Positions 1 through 7,161 of a DNA stretch of 7,843 nt are shown piece by piece. The stretch spans positions 1 through 7,843 of the forward strand of contig JAPJOW010000205.1 in the NCBI GenBank assembly GCA_030826005.1, read 5' to 3'. Source of the DNA: Aliterella sp. RAGGC_92 (lineage in GTDB: Bacteria; Cyanobacteriota; Cyanobacteriia; Cyanobacteriales; Chroococcidiopsidaceae). A program made the position numbers and the translations under genes. Each line of letters begins with the position of its first letter. The first letter of the stretch is position 1. The notes below the pieces were generated by a model. The model searched no databases, had not been told where the DNA came from, and saw only the letters and a list, made by a program, of their open reading frames with translations.

Positions 1-137
1 TATCTATATTCAGCAAGAAAACAAATAGAGTACAACTAATACTGAAATAAAAATAATTTAACATTAAGCTAATAGCAACATAGCTACAAGTACCTAAATT
101 GCTAATACCTGATTGGCACTGACTTATGTAAGGCATA

Positions 138-2678
138 ATGACGAAGCAAAACCGCACGATTTTAATCGTTGACGACTTTCCTCCCGATCGGGAAGTTTAT
201 CGCCGCTACCTGCAAGCCGATGTAGAGTATGAATACACAATAGTAGAAGCTCCATCGGCAGAAGACGGATTAATATTGTGTGGAAGGCAGCCAGTAGATG
301 GAATATTACTAGACTTTTCTTTGCCGGACTTGGATGGATTGGAATTTTTGGCAGCATTGAAAAACAAGCAAACAGGTAAATTGTGTCCTCCAGTAGTAAT
401 GATTACGGGACAAGGAAATGAAATAATAGCAACAAAAGCTATAAAAAATGGTGCGGAAGATTATTTAGTCAAAAATCAAATAACTCCAACTCTATTGCAG
501 TTAGCAATTAGCAGCGCGATCGCATCTTACAAGTTACAGCAGCAATTGCGAGCGCGAATTGAGCAAGAAAAAATTGTCAGCCAAATTGCCCAGCAAATTC
601 GCCAATCGCTGAATTTAGAAGAAGTTTTGCAAACAACCGTAACTCAAGTAAGGCAATTTTTGCAGACCGATCGCGTAATTATTTTTCAACTCCAATCAGA
701 CGGAGGGGGGACGGCAATTGTTGAATCCGTAGACAAACAGTGGCGCAGTCTTTTATCCGCAAACTTTTACGATCCATGCTTTGCCGATCGCTACATCGAA
801 AATTACCGCCAAGGAATAATTACAGCAAAAGCAGATATTTACAACGCTGGGGTAGACCAATGTTACATAGAGCAACTAGAACCGTTTGACGTAAAAGCTT
901 GCTTAGTTGCGCCATTATTTGAAGGGGAAAACTTGTGGGGATTATTAATTGCTCATCATTGCTCGTCACCGCGTCCTTGGCAAGAATTGGAAATTAGTTT
1001 AGTAGAGCAATTATCAAATCATATTGGCATTGCGATCGCCCAGTCAGAACTTTATCAAAAAGTCCAGAGCGAATTAACCCAAAGGCAACGGGTAGAAATT
1101 GAACTCAGTGAAAGCGAAGCAGGGTTGCGCCTTGCTTTAGAAGCCGCCCAGATGGGGACGTGGAACTGGAATATATTAACTCGTCAAATTCAATGGTCTG
1201 CTAATATGGAAGCCTTATTTGGCTTACAACCAGGAGAGTTTGATGGCTCTTATGAGATGTTTGTTTCACGCTTGCACTTAGAAGATCGCGATCGCGTACT
1301 AGATGCGATTCAATATTCCATAGCTACAGCTACACAATACAATATTGAATTTCGAGTAGTTTATCCTAACGGTCAAACTCGCTGGGCGCAAAGCAAAGGA
1401 CAAGTTTTTTACAACGAAGCTGGGCAAGCTGTACGCATGGCTGGGGTTGACTTAGATATCACTGCTTCTAAGCAATTACAGGAAGACAAAGAAGTTTTGC
1501 TGCGGCGCGAACAAGCCGCAAGAGAAGAAGCCGAAACTGCTAACCACAGTAAAGATGAATTTTTGGCGGTGGTATCCCATGAATTGCGATCGCCCCTCAA
1601 TGCAATTTTAGGTTGGGCGCGACTACTGAGGACGCGCGAACTAGATAAGCCGACAACCGAACGGGCATTAGAAACTATCGAGCGCAATACTCAAACCCAA
1701 GTACAACTAATTGAAGACTTGCTAGATGTTTCGCGCATGATTCGCGGCGACTTGCAGCTAACGATGATTCCTGTAAACTTGGCGGCGTTGGTAGAAAATA
1801 GTGTTAGTAGTATAAGTTTGATAGCCCAGGCAAAGCAGATTCACCTTTGCTCAATTATTAATACCGATTGTCAGATTTTGGGCGATTTGAGCCGCTTGCA
1901 ACAAGTTATTACCAACTTATTAACAAATGCTATCAAGTTTACTCCCCAAGGAGGGAGCGTGCAAATTTGCTTGGAACAAGAGGGTTTTATAGCTCAAATT
2001 AAAGTAATTGATAGTGGTAAGGGAATTAGTAAAGAATTTTTGCCTCATGTATTCGATCGCTTCCGTCGTGCCGATAGTTCTACAGAGCGCTCGAAGGATG
2101 GATTAGGATTAGGGCTGGCGATCGTCAGTCATCTTACCCGGTTGCATGGTGGTACAGTTAGCGCTAGTAGTCCGGGTGTGGGACAGGGAGCTACATTTAC
2201 TGTCACGCTGCCAATTTTTCAATCAAATAGTAGTGTAGAGCCAGAACATAACGCCGAAACAATCCAACAATTGCCCCTTGCTGACGTTCGCATTTTGCTT
2301 GTAGATGACGAAGTTGATAGCCTCGAACTTGTAGAGTTTGCTTTAGCAGAATCGGGCGCTACAGTTAAAGCCGTTAGCTCCGCCGCCGCCGCGCTAGAAG
2401 TTATCGAGCAGTTTAAACCAGATATTTTGATTAGCGATATTGCCATGCCCCAAACCGACGGCTACACGCTGCTTAATTGCATTCGGGACAAAAAGCAAGT
2501 AGGACAAATACCTGCGATCGCCCTGACAGCTTTTGCCAAAGAAGAAGATATCAAAAATTCGCTTTATGCAGGGTTTCAGCGCCATTTAACTAAGCCTGTA
2601 GAACCTACCCAATTAATTAAAGCAATTTGTGAAGTGTTAGTTGGAGTCGATCCAGTAAAAATAGATCGAATATATTGA
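138..2678 (+). CDS. Hybrid histidine kinase with a DXCF-type cyanobacteriochrome GAF domain (REC-GAF-PAS-HisKA-HATPase-REC)
   Basis: Probable cytoplasmic light-regulated sensor kinase; no membrane segment is visible. Domains in order: receiver (about 5-125; acidic pair D12/D13, phosphoacceptor D59, T90, K112); GAF (about 145-305); PAS/PAC (about 325-448); HisKA with phosphoacceptor H481 in SHELRSPLN; HATPase with N-box N593/N597, G1 box DSGKGI (625-630) and G2 box GLGLGL (655-660); C-terminal receiver (about 717-833; D723/D724, D767, T797, K819). All phosphotransfer residues are present, so an intact phosphorelay is expected. The GAF resembles bilin-binding cyanobacteriochromes: DPCF at 212-215, a second cysteine at C242 (CY), and LWGLLIAHH (266-274) followed by SPRPWQ. 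The start is well fixed: an in-frame TAA lies at 129-131 and TAAGG at 129-133 precedes the ATG by 4 nt. It lies 25 bp before cphB, so co-transcription is likely. Architecture is certain; chromophore binding is inferred from motifs. Confidence 0.95.
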   Translation: MTKQNRTILIVDDFPPDREVYRRYLQADVEYEYTIVEAPSAEDGLILCGRQPVDGILLDFSLPDLDGLEFLAALKNKQTGKLCPPVVMITGQGNEIIATKAIKNGAEDYLVKNQITPTLLQLAISSAIASYKLQQQLRARIEQEKIVSQIAQQIRQSLNLEEVLQTTVTQVRQFLQTDRVIIFQLQSDGGGTAIVESVDKQWRSLLSANFYDPCFADRYIENYRQGIITAKADIYNAGVDQCYIEQLEPFDVKACLVAPLFEGENLWGLLIAHHCSSPRPWQELEISLVEQLSNHIGIAIAQSELYQKVQSELTQRQRVEIELSESEAGLRLALEAAQMGTWNWNILTRQIQWSANMEALFGLQPGEFDGSYEMFVSRLHLEDRDRVLDAIQYSIATATQYNIEFRVVYPNGQTRWAQSKGQVFYNEAGQAVRMAGVDLDITASKQLQEDKEVLLRREQAAREEAETANHSKDEFLAVVSHELRSPLNAILGWARLLRTRELDKPTTERALETIERNTQTQVQLIEDLLDVSRMIRGDLQLTMIPVNLAALVENSVSSISLIAQAKQIHLCSIINTDCQILGDLSRLQQVITNLLTNAIKFTPQGGSVQICLEQEGFIAQIKVIDSGKGISKEFLPHVFDRFRRADSSTERSKDGLGLGLAIVSHLTRLHGGTVSASSPGVGQGATFTVTLPIFQSNSSVEPEHNAETIQQLPLADVRILLVDDEVDSLELVEFALAESGATVKAVSSAAAALEVIEQFKPDILISDIAMPQTDGYTLLNCIRDKKQVGQIPAIALTAFAKEEDIKNSLYAGFQRHLTKPVEPTQLIKAICEVLVGVDPVKIDRIY

Positions 2679-2703
2679 ATTATATAAATTTTTTAATTAG
2701 CGC

Positions 2704-4980
2704 ATGATACTGTCGGAACAATTTGAACCGGAAACCTTTGACTTAACCAATTGCGATCGCGAACCTATACATATTCCTGGATTAATTCAAGCTCACGGAG
2801 TATTGCTTTTATTGCAAGAACCAGAGCTAAAAATTGTTCAAGTAAGTGCTAATACAAAAGCATTTTTTGGCATAGAACCAGAAAAATTATTAAACGCCTC
2901 TTTGCAAGACTTAATTAGCGAAGCTCAAATAGAATTAATTTTTCAGTGCTTGCAACAAGACTTTGAAAGCGTTAATCCAATCAAGTTATCGATAAATAAT
3001 ACAATTTTTGATGGAATTATTCATCGGTGCGATCGCACAAGCGAGCAAGAATTGGGGTTTGGCAATCTAATTTTAGAATTAGAGCCAGCCCAGATGAAGG
3101 AAAAAAGTGACTTTCTAGATTTTTATAAGTTAGTTTTAGCTAGTATTAATAAACTTCAAAAAGCGACTACACCTCAACAAATATGTCAAGAAATTGTTAA
3201 AGAACTTCGCGCTTTAACTCAGTTCGATCGCGTGATGGTTTATCAATTAGATCCTAAAGGTTCGGGAGAGATAATTGCTGAAGATAGACAAGAACATTTA
3301 ACACCTTTTTTAGGCTTGCGCTATCCAGCTACAGATATACCCCAGCAAGCAAAACAACTTTATGCCCTCAATTGGTTGCGGTTAATTCCCGATATTAATT
3401 ATCAAAGTATTGAGCTTGTTCCCCGACTCAATCCGCTTACAAATTCCCCTACCGATTTAAGCTTGTCGGTTTTAAGAAGTGTCTCGCCCCTGCACGTTGA
3501 ATATTTGCAGAATATGGGTGTAACAGCTTCTATGTCAGTGTCGTTAGTTAAAAACGGACAACTATGGGGCTTAATTTCTTGCCATCATCACGCGCCAAAA
3601 TACATTACTTATGAAATGCGGACGGCTTGCGAGTTTTTGGGTAAAGTCATGTCGATGCACTTGGTGGCAAAAGAGGAAAATTTTGACCTTGACTATAAAA
3701 TCAAATTGAAATCAATCCTATCAAAGTTTGTCGAATCAATTGGATTGCACAACACTTTACTTGAGGGATTAATAGAGGCAAAATCAAATTTAATAGAACT
3801 TGCAGGCGCTCAAGGAATTGCAATTTGTTGGCAAGATGAAATTATTGCTGAAGGTAAAACCCCAAATAGCGAACAATTACAGGACTTATGTAGTTGGATA
3901 GGAACAAAACTGCAAGACAATCTTTTTTATACTGATGCCTTATCGCAAGAGTACCCTAGTGCCGAAGCTTATACTGATGTTGCTAGTGGACTTGTAGCTT
4001 TAGCAATCTCTCGAACTAATAAAAACTATATTTTATGGTTTCGCCCAGAAGTAGTGCAAACAGTTAGTTGGGGGGGAAATCCGAATAAACCTGTAGAAGT
4101 AGATAATAATGGGGGATTTCGGCTATCACCGCGCAAATCTTTTCAGTTGTGGCAAGAAACCGTCAAAAATCAATCATTACCTTGGAAACCTTGGGAAATT
4201 GAAACAGTTTTAGAACTAAGAGGAGCGATAGTTAGTACGGTACTGCGCCAAGCTGACGAACTAGCCAAAATAAATATTGAACTATCACAAAGCAACGCAG
4301 AACTCGATGCTTTTGCATACATCGCTTCTCATGACTTAAAAGAACCGTTACGCGGCATTCATAACTACTCCAATTTTTTAATTGAAGATTACGGTCATGT
4401 TTTGAATGAAGACGGCGTTTCTAAGCTGCATACTTTGGTGCGTCTAACTCAGCGCATGGAAGACTTAATTAATTCGCTGCTGCATTTTTCTCGATTGGGA
4501 CGAATGGAACTAGCAATTTATCCTACGGATCTTAATGCCGTCGTGCAGCAAGTGCTAGACTTATTACGCGCTCGAATTGAAGAAACTGGAGCAAATATTG
4601 TCATTCCTAAACCTTTACCAACCGCTAATTGCGATCGCATCCAAGTAATAGAAGTATTTACCAATTTAATTAGCAATGCAATTAAATATAGCGACAGATC
4701 GGATAAATGGGTAGAAGTTGGCTATCTTAATTCTGATTCTTCTAACCGAGGAGAAGCAACAATATTTTACGTCCGCGATAATGGCATCGGTATCAAAGAG
4801 CGATATCTAGATAATATATTTCGGATTTTTAAGCGTTTGCACAGTCAAAACCAGTACGGCGGCGGTACGGGAGCGGGTTTAACGATTGTCAAAAAAATTA
4901 TCGAGCGTCATGGCGGTAAAATTTGGGTAGAATCTACCTTTGGAGTGGGTAGTACGTTTTACTTTACACTGCGGGCATAA
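2704..4980 (+). CDS. cphB: Bacteriophytochrome-like sensor histidine kinase, CphB type (PAS-GAF-PHY-HisKA-HATPase)
   Basis: Soluble red/far-red photoreceptor kinase. Domains: PAS (about 12-125), GAF (145-322), PHY (323-510), HisKA with H543 in SHDLKEPLR, and HATPase with N654/N658, G1 box DNGIGI (692-697) and G2 box GGTGAGL (720-726). Bilin-pocket signatures are clear: PATDIP (208-213, the family PASDIP motif, Asp211), conserved His264 and CHHH (293-296), and the PHY tongue with WGG (456-458) and PRKSF (476-480). Cys17 in NCDREPIHIPG matches the biliverdin-attaching cysteine of bacteriophytochromes. The Cph1/plant attachment position in the GAF is Leu263 (SPLH), the substitution known from CphB of Calothrix. 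Biliverdin is therefore the expected chromophore. The start is constrained: TAG in frame at 2698-2700, ATG 2704 is the first Met, and the next Met (131) would remove Cys17. No Shine-Dalgarno is visible. rcpB follows after 6 bp. Confidence 0.96.
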   Translation: MILSEQFEPETFDLTNCDREPIHIPGLIQAHGVLLLLQEPELKIVQVSANTKAFFGIEPEKLLNASLQDLISEAQIELIFQCLQQDFESVNPIKLSINNTIFDGIIHRCDRTSEQELGFGNLILELEPAQMKEKSDFLDFYKLVLASINKLQKATTPQQICQEIVKELRALTQFDRVMVYQLDPKGSGEIIAEDRQEHLTPFLGLRYPATDIPQQAKQLYALNWLRLIPDINYQSIELVPRLNPLTNSPTDLSLSVLRSVSPLHVEYLQNMGVTASMSVSLVKNGQLWGLISCHHHAPKYITYEMRTACEFLGKVMSMHLVAKEENFDLDYKIKLKSILSKFVESIGLHNTLLEGLIEAKSNLIELAGAQGIAICWQDEIIAEGKTPNSEQLQDLCSWIGTKLQDNLFYTDALSQEYPSAEAYTDVASGLVALAISRTNKNYILWFRPEVVQTVSWGGNPNKPVEVDNNGGFRLSPRKSFQLWQETVKNQSLPWKPWEIETVLELRGAIVSTVLRQADELAKINIELSQSNAELDAFAYIASHDLKEPLRGIHNYSNFLIEDYGHVLNEDGVSKLHTLVRLTQRMEDLINSLLHFSRLGRMELAIYPTDLNAVVQQVLDLLRARIEETGANIVIPKPLPTANCDRIQVIEVFTNLISNAIKYSDRSDKWVEVGYLNSDSSNRGEATIFYVRDNGIGIKERYLDNIFRIFKRLHSQNQYGGGTGAGLTIVKKIIERHGGKIWVESTFGVGSTFYFTLRA

Positions 4981-4986
4981 GAAAGC

Positions 4987-5439
4987 ATGGCAATCGATTT
5001 AATTGATGCGTTACTGACAATTGAGGATAGCGATGAAGATTTTGTCGCTTTTGAGCGTGTTGTCCGTCAGTTATCTATTACTAAGCCAATTTTTCGCTGT
5101 ACTGATGGAGAGGATGCTTTAGAATTTCTCTACCACACTGGCAAGTACAATACTACCTATGACGCACCTCGTCCGGCAATAATTTTGCTTGACCTCAACT
5201 TGCCCGGAATGGATGGGCGCGATGTATTGTGGCATATAAAACAAGACCCAGATTTGCAGAATATACCCGTTGTTGTATTTACGACATCTTCTAACCCAAC
5301 AGATATTGAAGTTTGCTATCAAAGAGGAGTAAATGGGTATATTGTTAAGCCCATTGATACCAATAAACTGATTTGGACTATTAAGTTATTTATGTCGTAT
5401 TGGTTTGACGTTACTACCTTGCCCCATGTATTGGATTAG
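4987..5439 (+). CDS. rcpB: Single-domain response regulator, RcpB/Rcp1 family
   Basis: A 150-aa stand-alone receiver, the expected phosphoacceptor partner of the phytochrome kinase directly upstream. Visible residues: acidic cluster E13/D14 (EDSDEDF), phosphoacceptor D69 in LLDLNLPGMDG, T99/T100 at the end of beta-4, and K121 in the VKP motif. Length and the inserted loop after helix 2 (FLYHTGKY, then a run to PRPAIILLD) match the Rcp family of phytochrome response regulators. There is no DNA-binding or enzymatic output domain, so it probably acts by protein contact or by passing phosphate onward. The ATG lies 6 nt after the cphB stop with only a weak AAGAAAG upstream, which suggests translational coupling. 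The name is given by the CphB-RcpB pairing known in other cyanobacteria; the family assignment is firm, the exact orthology is inferred. Confidence 0.93.
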   Translation: MAIDLIDALLTIEDSDEDFVAFERVVRQLSITKPIFRCTDGEDALEFLYHTGKYNTTYDAPRPAIILLDLNLPGMDGRDVLWHIKQDPDLQNIPVVVFTTSSNPTDIEVCYQRGVNGYIVKPIDTNKLIWTIKLFMSYWFDVTTLPHVLD

Positions 5440-5463
5440 AATTTTTGGCGTTGCCCGATTAAA

Positions 5464-5488
5464 GGGTGACAAGGTGACAAGGAGAAGG
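5464..5488. repeat. Short GGTGACAA tandem repeat
   Basis: Two exact 8-bp units GGTGACAA (5465-5472 and 5473-5480) are followed by a degenerate unit GGAGAAGG (5481-5488). It sits in the 108-bp spacer between the convergent genes rcpB and the hydrolase. Short tandem repeats of this kind in intergenic spacers are common in filamentous and Chroococcidiopsis-like cyanobacteria. With two and a half units it is a minimal example. Confidence 0.5.
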
Positions 5489-5547
5489 ATGGGTTGCTGC
5501 AAAGGGCGATCGGAGCTAAATTTAGTAATGCCGAATTTTTTGTAAAT

Positions 5548-6378
5548 TTAAACGCCGTACTGCTTAAACCAGGCTTGGAGGCGCTGCCAGCCTAGCTGTG
5601 CTTCTTTTTGGCGGTAGGAGGGGCGATAATCGGCAAAAAAGGCGTGGGGTGCGTCGGGATAAACAACAATTTCCGATTTACTGCTGCTAGTTTTTAATTT
5701 TTCTCGCATTTGCTCTACAGTTTCAAGAGGAATGCCTGTATCTTTACCACCGTAGAGTCCAAGTACGGGGACTTTTAAACTTGAAGCAATATCTACTGGC
5801 TGATTTGGAGTTAATTTAGTATCATCCCCAACAAGTCGCCCGTACCACGCTACACCAGCTTTAACTTTAGGATTATGGGCGGCGTACAGCCACGTAATGC
5901 GCCCGCCCCAACAAAAGCCTGTAATGCCTAACTTATTAGCGTTACCTTTTGCTGACTTTATAGCCCAATTGACTGTAGCATCGAGATCGGACAAAACTTG
6001 CTCGTCGGGTACTTTGGCTACTACTTTGCGGATTTCGTCAACACTACTTAAACGCAAAACATCGCCTTGACGGATAAATAGTTGCGGTGCGATCGCACTG
6101 TAACCAAGTTTAGCAAAGCGGCGGCAAATATCTTGAATATGTTCGTGTACGCCAAAAATCTCTTGAATTACTAAAACTACTGGAAAATTTGCACCCGTAC
6201 TAGGCATAGCTCTATAAGCCGGAATTTCGCCATCTGCAACAGGAATTTTAACCATTCCGGCGATTAATCCCTTGGAGTCTGTAGTAATTACTTTGGCAGA
6301 AATAGGCTGGACGGCTAAAGCAAAACCTGTGGCGAAAGTAGCAGTCGTAATAAAAGTGCGGCGGGTTAGTTTTTTCAT
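5548..6378 (-). CDS. Dienelactone hydrolase family protein with twin-arginine signal peptide
   Basis: A 276-aa alpha/beta-hydrolase of the carboxymethylenebutenolidase (dienelactone hydrolase) family, expected to hydrolyse a lactone or ester; the substrate cannot be read from sequence. The N-terminus LTRRTFITTA fits a Tat motif (R6-R7), followed by a hydrophobic stretch and a likely cleavage after PISA (about residue 28), so the mature enzyme is probably exported folded to the periplasm or thylakoid lumen. Catalytic triad candidates are Cys156 in GFCWGG, Asp213 in GGKD and His245 in APHAF; Glu73 in QEIFGVHEH matches the family's active-site glutamate. The ATG has no clear Shine-Dalgarno; it begins the Tat motif at the usual distance, which supports the start. 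It lies 101 bp downstream of tetR on the same strand, probably the last gene of the unit. Family and export signal are well supported; the in vivo role is not known. Confidence 0.93.
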   Translation of the reverse strand: MKKLTRRTFITTATFATGFALAVQPISAKVITTDSKGLIAGMVKIPVADGEIPAYRAMPSTGANFPVVLVIQEIFGVHEHIQDICRRFAKLGYSAIAPQLFIRQGDVLRLSSVDEIRKVVAKVPDEQVLSDLDATVNWAIKSAKGNANKLGITGFCWGGRITWLYAAHNPKVKAGVAWYGRLVGDDTKLTPNQPVDIASSLKVPVLGLYGGKDTGIPLETVEQMREKLKTSSSKSEIVVYPDAPHAFFADYRPSYRQKEAQLGWQRLQAWFKQYGV

Positions 6379-6479
6379 GATGTCAATTTTAGAGCAAAAT
6401 TATTCAGCTAAACGCGGTGACAAAACCCAAGTTTATCGGTGCTACAAAGCTAATTTTGACTAAGCAATTAAGCTTGACA

Positions 6480-7067
6480 TTAACTTAAGGGAGCTATACC
6501 TGTCCACAGTAACGCGATCGCTTTAGTAATAGCATTTTCTATCCCCATTGGTTGAGATGAACTAATGTTTTCCGACAACGCCAGGTTGTGCAAGTATGCA
6601 AGCAAAAGTCCGGCTACCGCCGCTACGTCATCAGTACAAATGCGCCCTAGTTGTGCTTCAGCGTTTAAATATTCCGTTAGTTTCGTATTAAGCTGTATCC
6701 CAGGCATAGTATGACTTTCTAGCAAGGTTTGCTTAATTAAGGCGGGATGGCTAAGGAGTGATAAAAAAACTGGCATCACTTCGCGGAAGTAATCAAGAAT
6801 TTGCAAACTTAACAATTCAAGGTTGGTAGAAACTGATTTTTGACCGGGCTGAACCATCTCAAATATGTCGTCAATTTGCGTTGATGGCATTACCATTGCC
6901 GCAAAAAACAGCGCTTCTTTAGTATGGAATCGCTGGAAAATTACCGCCTCCGAAATTCCAGCTATTTTAGCGAGAGTTCGAGTAGAAGCTTTTGCCCCTT
7001 CCTTAAGAAAGAGATTTCGCGCAAAAGTCAGGATTTCTTCGTCAGTAATAGTTTTAGGGCGGGGCAT
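6480..7067 (-). CDS. TetR/AcrR-family transcriptional regulator
   Basis: A 195-aa regulator from the chosen start (MPRPKTITDEEIL). The N-terminal helix-turn-helix spans about residues 10-55: STRTLAKIAGISEAVIFQRFHTKEAL, written in parts as STRTLAKIAG (28-37) and SEAVIFQRFHTKEAL (39-53), with the typical recognition helix ending in F-x-x-K-E-A-L. The rest is a helical ligand-binding and dimerisation domain with no specific signature. An in-frame ATG at 7115 would add 16 residues, but that extension would run through a perfect palindrome (7086-7119) and the family normally begins with a short basic stretch before the first helix, so 7067 is preferred. No strong Shine-Dalgarno precedes either. 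It sits between a COQ4-like gene and a hydrolase on the same strand and is the natural candidate to control them and itself. The inducer is unknown. Confidence 0.9.
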   Translation of the reverse strand: MPRPKTITDEEILTFARNLFLKEGAKASTRTLAKIAGISEAVIFQRFHTKEALFFAAMVMPSTQIDDIFEMVQPGQKSVSTNLELLSLQILDYFREVMPVFLSLLSHPALIKQTLLESHTMPGIQLNTKLTEYLNAEAQLGRICTDDVAAVAGLLLAYLHNLALSENISSSQPMGIENAITKAIALLWTGIAPLS

Positions 7068-7085
7068 TAAACTTACAGTCACTTT

Positions 7086-7119
7086 AAAGATGTTTGCGGG
7101 CGATCGCACAAACATCTTT
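7086..7119. promoter_or_regulatory. Palindrome upstream of tetR, candidate autoregulatory operator
   Basis: Perfect 11-bp arms AAAGATGTTTG (7086-7096) and CAAACATCTTT (7109-7119) flank a 12-bp centre that contains a HIP1 octamer (7100-7107). It ends 18 bp before the preferred tetR start. It could be a regulator binding site or, as RNA, a hairpin in the tetR leader. Arms are seen directly; function is inferred from position. Confidence 0.55.
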
Positions 7120-7144
7120 CTAGAGAATTTCGTGCCAAAGGCAA
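7117..7144 (-). promoter_or_regulatory. Possible weak sigma-70-type promoter for tetR
   Basis: On the minus strand TTGCCT (7139-7144) and TAGAAA (7117-7122) are separated by 16 bp, each matching 4 of 6 consensus bases. The -10 would abut the palindrome at 7086-7119, an arrangement fitting repression. The match is weak and read-through from the COQ4-like gene is equally possible. Confidence 0.25.
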
Positions 7145-7161
7145 AATTAATTATCCCCAGG

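Noticed and set aside
29..42. NtcA-like site GTA-N7-TAC upstream of the hybrid kinase
   Set aside because: The consensus spacing is eight bases, here it is seven, and no suitably placed -10 follows. No confident promoter or operator was found in 1-137, which is simply AT-rich.
1409..1687. Minus-strand open frame inside the hybrid kinase
   Set aside because: Lies opposite the HisKA coding region, has serine-rich low-information composition, no ribosome binding site and no recognisable domain.
5517..5550. Repeated TAAATTTA (5517-5524 and 5543-5550) as a bidirectional terminator between rcpB and the hydrolase
   Set aside because: A purely A/T 8-bp stem with an 18-nt loop would be very unstable, and the second copy overlaps the hydrolase stop codon; chance is likely in AT-rich spacer.
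6447..6475. Imperfect hairpin (AAGCTAATT / AATTAAGCTT) after tetR as a terminator
   Set aside because: The stem is AT-rich with a bulge, and no T-run follows on the minus strand, so an intrinsic terminator is not supported.
6474..6479. TTGACA hexamer on the plus strand near the tetR stop
   Set aside because: It points into the antisense of tetR, and no gene on the plus strand follows before 7832.
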